Shown here: piece after piece, positions 1-8,765 of the stretch
Layout of the letters: the number at the start of each line of letters is the position of its first letter
Numbering within the stretch: position 1 is the stretch's first letter
NCBI GenBank assembly: GCA_948330435.1
Contig: CAOJBY010000004.1
Coordinates: 106,334-170,333, forward strand
Reading direction: 5' to 3'
Origin: an uncultured Lachnoclostridium sp.
Lineage (GTDB): Bacteria > Bacillota > Clostridia > Lachnospirales > Lachnospiraceae
Length of the DNA stretch: 64,000 nucleotides
Position numbers and translations under genes: made by a program
The notes under the pieces: model-generated
Database searches by the model: none
Told to the model about the DNA's origin: nothing
The model's input: only the letters and a program-made list of their open reading frames with translations

Positions 1-1
1 T

Positions 2-73
2 GCATTTCCAACCATCAAGAACTGGGTTCTTTTCCAAAAGCGGAAAGCTTTTGCCCGGAAAGGAGGCAACTAG
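2..73 (+). CDS. ABC transporter permease, C-terminal tail (partial)
   Basis: Only the last 23 or so codons are in the window. The frame starting at base 2 reads AFPTIKNWVLFQKRK and ends KGGN with TAG at 71-73. The end of a hydrophobic stretch followed by a basic tail is typical of a bacterial ABC permease. It stops 2 bases before the ATG of the ATPase gene, so the two are translationally close. Calling it a permease is inferred from the neighbour and the basic tail; the fragment is too short for a family assignment. Confidence 0.5.
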   Translation, partial: AFPTIKNWVLFQKRKAFARKGGN

Positions 74-75
74 AT

Positions 76-876
76 ATGCTGAATATTCAAAAGATTTCCA
101 AGACCTTCAATCCCGGTACTATAAATGCAAAAACGGCAATTTCAAATCTCTCTCTTCATCTGAATGACGGAGACTTTGTAACCATCATCGGCTCCAACGG
201 TGCAGGTAAATCTACCATGTTCAATGCTATCGCCGGTGTTTTCTATGTAGACGAGGGTTCCATTTCTCTGGGTGGAAAGGATATTACTTTTCTTCCGGAA
301 TACCGACGCAGCCGCATGATCGGACGGCTTTTTCAGGATCCCTTAAAGGGAACGGCACCCAACATGACAATTGAAGAAAATCTGGCCCTTGCTTATCTGA
401 GAACCACAGAAGGAACCTCCCCTTTCACCCGTATCTCCAAAAAAGACAAAGCCATTTTTCGTGAGCAGCTTTCCCTGTTGAATATGGGACTTGAGGATCG
501 GATGAGACAGCCTGTAGGACTTCTTTCCGGCGGTCAGCGGCAAGCTCTGACCCTTTTGATGGCTACCATAGTTCCTCCCAAACTTCTGCTGCTGGATGAG
601 CATACTGCAGCCCTGGATCCCGGTACTGCGGAAAAAGTACTGGAACTTACCAGGGAGATTACATCCAGAGAACGTATTACCTGCCTGATGATTACACATA
701 ATATGAAGCAAGCCCTGGAACTTGGTAACCGTACACTCTTGATGGCGGACGGAAATATCGTCCTGGATGTTGGCGGCGAAGAACGCTCCCGACTTTCTGT
801 AGAAGATCTGCTTGCCCGCTTCAAGGCAGGAACCGGGCATGACCTGGACAATGACCGGATTTTGCTGTCTGATTAA
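76..876 (+). CDS. ABC transporter ATP-binding protein (COG1101 type)
   Basis: This 266-residue protein is the cytoplasmic ATPase that would power an importer. It shows Walker A GSNGAGKST near residue 40, the signature LSGGQRQ near 155, Walker B LLLLDE near 175 followed by HTAALDP, and the switch His region ITHNM. The DEHTAALDP variant and the order of motifs match the COG1101 group, whose partners are usually a TrpX/TrpY-like binding protein and permease for amino acids or similar small molecules. Start codon ATG at 76 follows AAAGGAGG at about 59-66. The permease tail lies directly upstream; the substrate cannot be told from this gene alone. Confidence 0.85.
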   Translation: MLNIQKISKTFNPGTINAKTAISNLSLHLNDGDFVTIIGSNGAGKSTMFNAIAGVFYVDEGSISLGGKDITFLPEYRRSRMIGRLFQDPLKGTAPNMTIEENLALAYLRTTEGTSPFTRISKKDKAIFREQLSLLNMGLEDRMRQPVGLLSGGQRQALTLLMATIVPPKLLLLDEHTAALDPGTAEKVLELTREITSRERITCLMITHNMKQALELGNRTLLMADGNIVLDVGGEERSRLSVEDLLARFKAGTGHDLDNDRILLSD

Positions 877-889
877 CTTTATTGCCAGA

Positions 890-916
890 GGGGCTGTCCT
901 ATTTCCCGACAGCCCC
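890..916 (+). terminator. Probable intrinsic terminator after the ABC ATPase gene
   Basis: A perfect 9-bp stem GGGGCTGTC / GACAGCCCC encloses a 9-base loop, 14 bases after the ATPase stop codon. The downstream T-tract is poor, so termination may be weak. It separates the rightward ABC operon from the leftward HAD remnant. Confidence 0.55.
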
Positions 917-930
917 CAGTATCATATATC

Positions 931-1165
931 TTATATTAATCCATAATGTTCCAGGGCTTTTTTAATCCCATCTCTTTCCACGGTATCCGTTAAAGGGAAG
1001 TGCCTCTATCTCATCCGGGATATCACAGGCGGTTCTTCCTGTGTTGATAAAAAGTAAGAGCCCTCTCTCTTTTGCCATTTTCAGACTTTGCATGGTGCTT
1101 TCCGGTACACTGTGGGTTTTTGAATCCAGAATCGTTCCATCAATATCAAAAAACAATGCTGACAT
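931..1165 (-). pseudogene. HAD-family (Cof-type) hydrolase remnant with internal deletion
   Basis: The N-terminal half reads MSALFFDIDGTILDSKT, the HAD motif I (DxDGT), and continues to EIEALPFNGY. A normal Cof-type phosphatase is about 260 residues, but here the reading frame runs straight into a C-terminal tail in the +1 frame: LTDTVERDGIKKALEHYGLI followed by TAA at 931-933, which is the usual ending of this family. Roughly 180 residues between the two parts are missing. So this is a gene with a large internal deletion plus frameshift, certainly inactive. It lies downstream of the glycosyltransferase block on the same strand. Confidence 0.75.
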
Positions 1166-1196
1166 AACGCTGCCCCTGTTTCATATTTATAATCTG

Positions 1197-2276
1197 TTAT
1201 TGCCGTTTATATGTTCGTCCAAGGTAATAATTCACCTTAAAAAAAACCAGAACCAGCCAGTAGCACAGGTTATAATATCCTTTCTCCATAAGCCCCAGAT
1301 ACAGCCGGATAGACCATGACAGCCGATCCATGGTATGATTTTTTAATGCCTCCTGCACTCTGGATTCCTCACAGATAGCTTTTACATTCGCCGTCACAGT
1401 CCTTCTACCAACCTTATAGTTTCGATAAATCTCATTCTTAACCGCCAGTACCGTCATACTGAGAAAATCATTGCGGATCTGATCGGAAAAATCATAAACA
1501 TTCTTTTCCCGGCTAATTATCTGAAGCCTCTCTGCCAGAAGTTTCACCTTTTCTATATATCCTTTGTCATATTGGCCTGTAATGGATCTATTATTAATCC
1601 AATAATGATAGGGATAAAAGTCCTGTACTACGCAAAGTTTTTGGGTATCCAAAAGCACCGGAACCGTAATCTGCATGTCCTCCCCCAGAGATACCCGTTC
1701 ATCGCAGTAATCCATATTTTTTCGAATTAATTCCCTGCGAAAAAGCTTTGTTACCCTTGCCGATTGAAGAGTCCTGCCAAAAAAACTTCCGTCATTAATC
1801 AGAGACGGAAACAAAGCCTCCAGTTCTTCCCGATTATAAACCTCTCTGCCAAAATTAGATATCTCTTCCCGCTTAGGAATCCTGGGATCTTCAAAATCAA
1901 AAATCAATCCACAGACAGTCACATCCGCATTCTCCCTGAGGGCTAACTCCAGCATTCGTTCATACATATCCGAATCAATCCAGTCATCGCTGTCCACAAA
2001 CCCCACATATTCGCCGGAAGCTCGTTCCACTCCCGCTTTCCAGGCGGAAGTCAATCCTCCATTGGGCTTGTGATATACCATAATTCTTTCATCCATTCTC
2101 TCATATTCATCGCAAATTTGTCCGGAACGGTCCGTAGAACCGTCATCTACCAGAATAATCTCCAGATTACGGATACTCTGATCCAAAATGCTGTCCACAC
2201 AACGATGCAGATATGCCTCCACATTATACACAGGCACAACAACACTGATTTTATGGTTATTGTTTTCCATTTTCAC
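1197..2276 (-). CDS. Family-2 glycosyltransferase
   Basis: A 359-residue GT-A fold glycosyltransferase. The N-terminus ISVVVPVYNVEAYL, the nucleotide-sugar binding LVDDGSTDRSG and the DxD-type motif VDSDDWID (about residues 95-105) are plain. GT2 enzymes move a sugar from a nucleotide donor to a growing glycan at the inner face of the membrane. The C-terminal end carries hydrophobic residues (YNLCYWLVLVFF) that could lie on the membrane. It overlaps the 3' end of the next glycosyltransferase by 20 bases, and the whole block up to the DUF2142 gene is closely spaced, consistent with one polysaccharide operon. Donor and acceptor cannot be predicted. Confidence 0.9.
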   Translation of the reverse strand: MKMENNNHKISVVVPVYNVEAYLHRCVDSILDQSIRNLEIILVDDGSTDRSGQICDEYERMDERIMVYHKPNGGLTSAWKAGVERASGEYVGFVDSDDWIDSDMYERMLELALRENADVTVCGLIFDFEDPRIPKREEISNFGREVYNREELEALFPSLINDGSFFGRTLQSARVTKLFRRELIRKNMDYCDERVSLGEDMQITVPVLLDTQKLCVVQDFYPYHYWINNRSITGQYDKGYIEKVKLLAERLQIISREKNVYDFSDQIRNDFLSMTVLAVKNEIYRNYKVGRRTVTANVKAICEESRVQEALKNHTMDRLSWSIRLYLGLMEKGYYNLCYWLVLVFFKVNYYLGRTYKRQ

Positions 2277-3231
2277 TCTTCACACGCTCCAACAGTCTTC
2301 GATAAATACCAGGACACATAAGAAACATTCGATAGCCAATCTCTGTACGCAGAGGAAATCTCCCATAAGGCTTCACCCGCACAAGCCCCTGACGAATCAA
2401 ATCCCGAATCCACCTCTGCTCCTTTTCACTATCCGGAAGCCCATCCTTTAATCCAAAATAAATATCAATACTTCCATCAGCAAAAGCCTGCAAGGCAGTC
2501 ACCATCAGTTCCGTATATCCTTTCTCCTCCAGAAAATCAATTCTTTCTGACACTGCCTTTACCCAATCCACTCTTTTGGGATTAACCCTCCTGGTAATGC
2601 TAGAAGGTGTCACAAAATATCCATAAAGGGAAACGTCCAAATAGGCTGCCTGTCTTACTTGGTAATAAATCCGATAAGTAGTAGCCTCATCCTCATGAAT
2701 TCTCCCAAGAGGATAACGGATATTCTCAAAAAGTTCCCTTTTATACAGCTTATTCCAGGCCACAACAAAGTAAGCTCCATCCGGAATGTATAGATTCTCA
2801 AGCATTTGCCGACCGGTAAACGTCTGTATCTTTCCGCTTCCCTTTTCTGGGACGGGTTCGCCTTTCACATATTCCCACCGACAAACACTCATATCACTAT
2901 TCGTCTCCACGCAGGCCCAATAAAGACGTTCCAAAAATTCCGGTGAAAGATAGTCATCCGAATCTACAAATGACAGATAGCGGCCTTTTGCCTGCTCAAT
3001 TCCTGTATTCCTGGCTCCGGACAGGCCTGTATTCTCCTGATGAATCACTTTGACCCTGGAATCCTGCCGGGCATATGCATCACAAATAACCGGACAGCCA
3101 TCATCGGATCCGTCATCCACCAAAATAACTTCCATATTCCTATAAGTCTGAGCCAGAACTGAATCCACACAACGGTGCAGATATGCTTCTACCCGGAAAA
3201 CCGGTATAACGACAGTTATCAAGTCCTCCAC
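2257..3231 (-). CDS. Family-2 glycosyltransferase
   Basis: A 324-residue GT2 protein with TVVIPVFRVEAYLHRCVDS at the start, LVDDGSDDGCP for nucleotide binding and VDSDDYLSP as the metal-binding acidic motif. It is clearly a paralogue of the two flanking glycosyltransferases (shared opening VPVYxVExxLxxCVDS). It probably adds one sugar in the repeat unit of a surface polysaccharide. Its 3' end overlaps the start of the downstream glycosyltransferase, which suggests coupled translation. Specificity is unknown. Confidence 0.9.
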   Translation of the reverse strand: MEDLITVVIPVFRVEAYLHRCVDSVLAQTYRNMEVILVDDGSDDGCPVICDAYARQDSRVKVIHQENTGLSGARNTGIEQAKGRYLSFVDSDDYLSPEFLERLYWACVETNSDMSVCRWEYVKGEPVPEKGSGKIQTFTGRQMLENLYIPDGAYFVVAWNKLYKRELFENIRYPLGRIHEDEATTYRIYYQVRQAAYLDVSLYGYFVTPSSITRRVNPKRVDWVKAVSERIDFLEEKGYTELMVTALQAFADGSIDIYFGLKDGLPDSEKEQRWIRDLIRQGLVRVKPYGRFPLRTEIGYRMFLMCPGIYRRLLERVKSENGKQ

Positions 3232-3266
3232 GGGAACCAGGCCCCCTTTCCAGCCAAATCACTTTC

Positions 3267-4262
3267 TTATGCATCCTTTGTATACAGAACCTTTACCAGC
3301 CAGACCCGCAATACACTGAGGTCATATACCAGGCCTTTCCAGCCATGCCTCATACAAGTATATATAATTCGGTAGTCCAACGCTGTAAGCTTCACATTAC
3401 ACCCCACTTCTTGAAGCACCGGATCCTGACAATAAGCTTTAATAGATGACAACTTTTCTTCCCTGCTGCGACCGTGGTCCATAGGCAGGCTTTCCACATC
3501 ATCCAACACCTCCTGGATCAGCCTGGCATTAATAATTCCACTTCTGTCCTCATGCCCTGCAAGTTCCCGATAAAACCCGGAGGCCTCCCGCCAGATTCTT
3601 TTTGCCAGTTCCAATTTATCACTCCGCTTTTTACTGGAAAGCGTATTCCCCGTATTATTTTGTATATAATGATGCAAAGGCAATTGCACGACTGCAATGC
3701 CCCCTGAAGCTTTCCGCAAATAATCCAGGTTAAAAAGCAAATCCTCTCCCAGACTTAAGCTTTCATCAAACCTGCCAACCAAATCCCTCCGAAACAGCTT
3801 ATTCCAGGGCATATTCAGATACCCCTCTCCATACAGCACAAGAAAGCTTTCTGCTCCTGACCATTCCCTAATCGAGGGTGTCTTTTCCACATCTCGTCCC
3901 ATATAATGGTGATGATATCCACAGATGGCTATGTCCTTTCCGCCAATATGCCGCAAAAGTTCTTCAACCATATCAGGTTCAACATAATCATCACTGTCCA
4001 CAAATAGGAGGTATTCTCCCTGTGCCTCTTCGATTCCCCGATTTCTCGCAGAAGAAACCCCTCCATTTTCTTTATGAACAACGCATACCTTAGGATCTTC
4101 TTCTGCCAGTTCATCGCATAACCGGGAACAGCCAGCCGGAGAGCCATCATCTACTAAAATAATCTCAATATCTGTCTCCGTCTGTCTCTGGAGGGATTCC
4201 ACACATGTACGCAATGTCTTTTCACTTTTGTATACAGGAACAATAATACTTACCATATTCAC
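3267..4262 (-). CDS. Family-2 glycosyltransferase
   Basis: A 331-residue GT2 protein with VSIIVPVYKSEKTL, LVDDGSPAGCS and FVDSDDYVEPDMV. The ATG at 4262 shares its base with the end of the flippase gene, so translation is likely coupled. Third glycosyltransferase of the block; together with the flippase and DUF2142 protein it points to synthesis of a cell-surface or capsular glycan. The C-terminal 100 residues are variable in this family and give no hint of acceptor. Confidence 0.9.
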   Translation of the reverse strand: MNMVSIIVPVYKSEKTLRTCVESLQRQTETDIEIILVDDGSPAGCSRLCDELAEEDPKVCVVHKENGGVSSARNRGIEEAQGEYLLFVDSDDYVEPDMVEELLRHIGGKDIAICGYHHHYMGRDVEKTPSIREWSGAESFLVLYGEGYLNMPWNKLFRRDLVGRFDESLSLGEDLLFNLDYLRKASGGIAVVQLPLHHYIQNNTGNTLSSKKRSDKLELAKRIWREASGFYRELAGHEDRSGIINARLIQEVLDDVESLPMDHGRSREEKLSSIKAYCQDPVLQEVGCNVKLTALDYRIIYTCMRHGWKGLVYDLSVLRVWLVKVLYTKDA

Positions 4263-5788
4263 TACCTTTTTCGGAAAATTTTTCCCGCCATATCAATTAC
4301 CATTTTACGTTCATTCTTCCGCAAAACAATAAAAAAGTTTACTGCCAATGCCAGAATCCCTGCCACAATCCCTACTCCAAACAGCTTCATCCATCCGTCG
4401 ATCTCTATAAGTAACTGAAAAGGAAGCACTGTCAGGCAGATAGTTCCAATGGATACCAGCCCCAAAATAATATCCCCATAAAACGTATACCATCTTACTT
4501 TCAGACACCGGGCTGCATAAATAGGTGTAAACACCAGATTACGCAGAATTCCGAACACCATACTGGTTCCCACAATTGCATAAACTCCTAGGTTTGTTGT
4601 TTCCAAAAGAACAAATACTGTTGTTGTAGTCAAAATACCGCACAAAAGTATAACAACTGAATTTAACTTTACCCGTTTTGTAATTAAAAATACATGGTAC
4701 AAAACCTGAATACTGGCACTGACACACATAGTCCCAATATTTAATATAGCCAAAACATACAATTGATTCGGATTCTGCGTCTTCCCTATCCACAGGGTAA
4801 AAAAAGCTTTCCCAAACACAATAAGAAAGGCAATGGGAATACTAATGAGAAAGATCATTATTCGATCCGCACTTCCTATAATATCCAGAAGCTGCTTTTT
4901 ATCTTCTTTCGCATATGCAATTGTCATCTGCGGGTTAAATACCCCCGCTATTGTCCCCATCAGATTCACAATTACCGTAGGAACCTGAGAAGAAATAGAC
5001 ACCGTAGTCATGGCGGCAGCATTGATCATTATATTTGCAATGGAAGTATCCAGACCGCTTAGCAGCAATTGCCCCAGACGGGTCACGGAGTTCCAGGCTC
5101 CCAGAGACACCAACTCCTTAACTTTCCCCCATTGAAAATATTTCCGTTTCACTTTCATATCCGGAAGAAGCCGTCTGGCAAAAATCAGATTGGCCGCCGC
5201 CTGCATCAAAGTAGATGCCACCGAGGCACAACCTACATACCACAGATAGGGCCGGAAGAAAAAATATGAGACAAATAAAACAGCCAGCCTGGCCACCTCT
5301 CCCAGAATTGTCGCAATAGAACTTAACTCCAGCCTATCCTTACTGTAGGGTGCAACACCAAATACCGAAGTTGTAATGCTGATAAGAAAATTCACAAAAA
5401 TAAAGAAAAACAGCATCTGAATATCCGGCAGGCTGGCCTCGGGAGGAACCTGGAAGATGTGTCCAAGATATACCACCACAAACATAGCAGGCACCATAAA
5501 GATCAGTGCCATTAATACATTTGCAAAAAATACAGAAGAAAAATACTGATTTGCCTCTTCTTTATCGCCCCGATGTATCTGAATCGTAATAAAGCGGCTG
5601 GCCATAGTATTTAGTGCAGACACAACGATCTGAGCAGCCTGGACAAACTTATTGGCAATATCCGTAAACCCATAAGAGTTTGGAATCATACCGTCTATAA
5701 TAGGTACCAGAATAAACCCCAACAGCATATTTACTGCAAAGGCCAGAAGCTGGGCTGTCATATTAATTGCTACACGTTTTTTGTTCAT
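4262..5788 (-). CDS. Wzx/MATE-like polysaccharide flippase
   Basis: A 508-residue protein with about 12-14 hydrophobic segments spread over its length (for example LLAFAVNMLLGFILVPI near the N-terminus and LFGVGIVAGILALAVNFF near the C-terminus) and few charges inside them. This is the pattern of the oligosaccharide flippases of the MOP superfamily, which turn lipid-linked glycan units across the cytoplasmic membrane. The position between glycosyltransferases and the DUF2142 gene supports this. MATE drug exporters share the fold but would not normally be in a glycan operon. Confidence 0.85.
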   Translation of the reverse strand: MNKKRVAINMTAQLLAFAVNMLLGFILVPIIDGMIPNSYGFTDIANKFVQAAQIVVSALNTMASRFITIQIHRGDKEEANQYFSSVFFANVLMALIFMVPAMFVVVYLGHIFQVPPEASLPDIQMLFFFIFVNFLISITTSVFGVAPYSKDRLELSSIATILGEVARLAVLFVSYFFFRPYLWYVGCASVASTLMQAAANLIFARRLLPDMKVKRKYFQWGKVKELVSLGAWNSVTRLGQLLLSGLDTSIANIMINAAAMTTVSISSQVPTVIVNLMGTIAGVFNPQMTIAYAKEDKKQLLDIIGSADRIMIFLISIPIAFLIVFGKAFFTLWIGKTQNPNQLYVLAILNIGTMCVSASIQVLYHVFLITKRVKLNSVVILLCGILTTTTVFVLLETTNLGVYAIVGTSMVFGILRNLVFTPIYAARCLKVRWYTFYGDIILGLVSIGTICLTVLPFQLLIEIDGWMKLFGVGIVAGILALAVNFFIVLRKNERKMVIDMAGKIFRKR

Positions 5789-5796
5789 AGTCGCTC

Positions 5797-8469
5797 CTAC
5801 AATACCAGCACTGCCTTTATAAGATACATAATGCTCAATAACTGGCCAATATAGCCCGCATACATCAGTCCCCTGTCAATGGACTTCTCATATGTCAGGC
5901 AATTATTTCGTCCAACCAGGGACAAGGCCAATGAAAATGGAATAAAATAGCGTCCTTGCACTCCCTCAATGGAAATATAATCTTTCGGTGTCCATGTGAG
6001 CAGCATGCCGGCCAGAATAATGCCTGTACAGGCCAGACAAATAAAGCTTATCCACCATTTATGCCAGGTCTTTACATACAAAGGTTCTTTTCTGGTCCTT
6101 AAAATCGATAATATTAACAGTAGCCAAAACAACATGGGAATGACTTGCGAGATCTCGATCTCAACCCACCCCATCTTTTGCCCTACCAAAGATTCCAGAT
6201 AAAAGGCAGTTTTGTCACTTAAGGTATTAGCCAGAATCCGAACCAGCTCCAAGGGCTGCTGAAGAAAATAGCCTATGGTATAGCCTGCCGTTGTAGACGA
6301 GCCCACTGTAGCCGTAGCCTCCGTGGTTGTAGCTATATAGTTGACTGCCACTGTATTTTTATTCAAAAAACTCAATATAGGAAGAATACAAAGGCCTGCC
6401 ATACAAATGCCCCGTACCTTATTCCCACCGAATTTCTTTGCCGGAATCAAAAGGGCCAAAAGACACAGAGGCAAATATATACCACTCTTTCCATAGACAA
6501 AAACAATTCCCAGAATACCCATTACCAAAATATCTTTTGGTTTCACCGGCTCCTCATTGTAAGCCAGAGCAATACAATAGCAGGTATATAAAAGGATTGT
6601 ACCTGTAATCACTGCATCATAGGAAAAAGAGGTACATTGTTGCAGATTCATAGGCAAAATCGCCAGTAAAAACAGTGTCATTTTCCCAAAAGGCAGCTTT
6701 TTCATCCCCAAATATGCCATACATGCAAAGAAAAGCAGACTACACCATCTGGCAAATAGCAGCATGGGAACAGTACCCAGATGTAAAAGCCTGCCTGCCG
6801 TCATACCAAGTATTGCCGGAAAATAAAGGATCATAGGTGCTTCAGTATTCGCTGTGGCCTCCGCCTCTACCAGACTCCCATCCTTTACAGTCGTAAATAA
6901 TCCGTCATAGATATTTTTATAATTAATCAAGCTCGGTTCGGAAGTAAATTCCACCTCTGTGTCGTCCGCCCGTTTCAGACACCTGTTTTCTCCGATTTGT
7001 TCGATTCCAAGAAGTGTGTTAGAATGCCGGTAGGACATGTCAATATGATATTTTTCGTCCGGTGTCATGTATGGAACCAGAATAAAGTTATAGATCACAC
7101 CCAGACACAGAATCGTAAAGAGAAATACCTTTTCAATTCTACATCTGCGGATAAACGCAAGGTAATAGAAGCCTGCACTCATGGCCTCAAAAAATAAAAA
7201 CATCGCAAAGAAATATTTTTTCAAAAAGAGATTAAAATAGGTGTGAGCATTCATGCTCATACGGCTTGTGCTCTCTTCCCCATTAATATAAAGAGGATTT
7301 TCCTCATAATATCCGTCCGGTGTAACAATAACAGAAAGCCCACTGCCTAACAGTTCCTCCGAAAAAGCAAGCCTCACTTCATAGGTATGGCCTTTCACAC
7401 CTTCCTGGGAATGATCAAAAATCAGCCCCATATACTGTCCATCCAGCAAGGATGCTGCAGAAACCTCCGCCTCACAAAGCACCTCTTCCAGGGTTATATC
7501 CTTTACCTGTGCATGAATGGAGCCGGCCGGCACGAATTCCTCTCCCAGATCCATCCGAACCCCAAGACCCACCAGTGTATCTTCCTCTGTAGTATAGTAT
7601 TGAACCATCTCTCTGCTTTTCTCTGTTACAGGCAGCAGCTTATTGTTATCCCGCATAACCACTACCCTGTGAGTACTGTTCATAGCTTTACGGATCTGCC
7701 CGTCATATACATAAAAGAAAATCAATCCTACAAGGAACAGAAGAAAACCCATTCCAATCCACAAACGGTATTTCTGATAAAATGTACCAAATCTCTTTCT
7801 GAGGGTTCCCCTCTTACTTCCCCAGCTTGTCCCTGTTTTTTTTGAAAAATCCGGTTTCTTCTCTGATACCAAAAAAACCATGCCTCCCAGAATCAGAAGC
7901 ATCAACGTAGTCAAAAGGGGATTCTTAATATAATGAATTTGTATTCGGTATATGGAATTGTAAATAAGATTGTTTTCCAGAAACTGGCCATTCTCATAAG
8001 TATTTCCCTGAGTTCTGCTCTCTGTATTCAGCCAGATAGCAGGTCCTTCTTTCAGGTCCTTTCCCGTGATTACAATATCCAGAGTTCTTCCTCTGGGTTC
8101 TTTCTCAAAAGCTACACCCAAAAAGGCTTCCACTTTCAAATTAAGGAGTTCATGGCTCTGACTTGCCAAAAGCTCTCCCGTCTGGCTGTCATAAGCCTCA
8201 ATCAAAATCTCTCCCTGGGTAAACTCATGCTCATTATCCGTAAAATAAAAAGAAATCTGATTCAGCGCCTGTTCATCCGCATAATACTCAAATTTCAGTT
8301 CCGTATCATTTGTAATCTCTTCAGTTTTTAATTTTAAAGAGGGCTTTCCGATGCCTTCCAATCCCCTTGGATCCAATTTGTCATGAGGCAGAAGTACGGA
8401 CACAGCGAAATAGAGCATGCAGAAAACCGCATACCCTATCGCCCACTTTTTCCTATTCGCCAAGGCCAT
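5797..8469 (-). CDS. DUF2142-type polytopic membrane protein with N-terminal duplicated outer domains
   Basis: An 890-residue membrane protein. The C-terminal half (from about residue 415) is a run of hydrophobic segments with TPDEKYH at 469-475, the conserved proline-acidic-His motif of DUF2142 proteins, which resemble GT-C glycosyltransferases. The N-terminal half is unusual: a TM at about 10-28, a soluble beta-rich stretch at about 45-180, a TM at about 183-201, a TM at about 235-255, and a second beta-rich stretch at about 265-412. The two soluble stretches look like copies of one module facing outside. It probably transfers or modifies the surface glycan made by the adjacent genes. The start overlaps the HPr gene end by 17 bases. 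Confidence 0.75.
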   Translation of the reverse strand: MALANRKKWAIGYAVFCMLYFAVSVLLPHDKLDPRGLEGIGKPSLKLKTEEITNDTELKFEYYADEQALNQISFYFTDNEHEFTQGEILIEAYDSQTGELLASQSHELLNLKVEAFLGVAFEKEPRGRTLDIVITGKDLKEGPAIWLNTESRTQGNTYENGQFLENNLIYNSIYRIQIHYIKNPLLTTLMLLILGGMVFLVSEKKPDFSKKTGTSWGSKRGTLRKRFGTFYQKYRLWIGMGFLLFLVGLIFFYVYDGQIRKAMNSTHRVVVMRDNNKLLPVTEKSREMVQYYTTEEDTLVGLGVRMDLGEEFVPAGSIHAQVKDITLEEVLCEAEVSAASLLDGQYMGLIFDHSQEGVKGHTYEVRLAFSEELLGSGLSVIVTPDGYYEENPLYINGEESTSRMSMNAHTYFNLFLKKYFFAMFLFFEAMSAGFYYLAFIRRCRIEKVFLFTILCLGVIYNFILVPYMTPDEKYHIDMSYRHSNTLLGIEQIGENRCLKRADDTEVEFTSEPSLINYKNIYDGLFTTVKDGSLVEAEATANTEAPMILYFPAILGMTAGRLLHLGTVPMLLFARWCSLLFFACMAYLGMKKLPFGKMTLFLLAILPMNLQQCTSFSYDAVITGTILLYTCYCIALAYNEEPVKPKDILVMGILGIVFVYGKSGIYLPLCLLALLIPAKKFGGNKVRGICMAGLCILPILSFLNKNTVAVNYIATTTEATATVGSSTTAGYTIGYFLQQPLELVRILANTLSDKTAFYLESLVGQKMGWVEIEISQVIPMLFWLLLILSILRTRKEPLYVKTWHKWWISFICLACTGIILAGMLLTWTPKDYISIEGVQGRYFIPFSLALSLVGRNNCLTYEKSIDRGLMYAGYIGQLLSIMYLIKAVLVL

Positions 8470-8716
8470 TCTCCACGACTTCTACCATAGCTTCCAAAGC
8501 CGCTTTTTCATCTATGCCCTCACAGATGATCTCTATCTCTTCCCCGGATCTGACACACGCTCCCAATACACTCAGCACACTCTTGGCATTCGCCGTTGTA
8601 TTCTCAAACGTAAAGGTGATCAGGGACTTAAACTGCATCGCTGTTTTACAGAGAATCCCCGCCGGCCTCAAATGCAGCCCTGTTGGATTTTGGATCACTA
8701 CTTTCTGACTTACCAT
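8453..8716 (-). CDS. ptsH: HPr-family phosphocarrier protein
   Basis: Counting from the ATG at 8716, preceded by GGGAGG at 7-base spacing, the protein has 87 residues, the normal HPr length. His15 sits in NPTGLHLRPAG, the residue phosphorylated by enzyme I, and Ser46 sits in NAKSVLSVLG, the site used by HPr kinase, so both functions look intact. An upstream in-frame ATG would add five residues but has no ribosome site. The location between cdaR and a glycan gene, away from ptsI, is unusual, so it could be a secondary HPr (Crh-like) although His15 is present. It overlaps the DUF2142 start. Confidence 0.85.
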   Translation of the reverse strand: MVSQKVVIQNPTGLHLRPAGILCKTAMQFKSLITFTFENTTANAKSVLSVLGACVRSGEEIEIICEGIDEKAALEAMVEVVENGLGE

Positions 8717-8765
8717 ATGAAAACCTCCCATTCTTTCTTTTGCTTTTATACGCTTTCAATAATTA

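Noticed and set aside
343..851. Long antisense frames inside the ABC ATPase gene
   Set aside because: They are shadows of a gene with clear ATPase motifs and have no family features.
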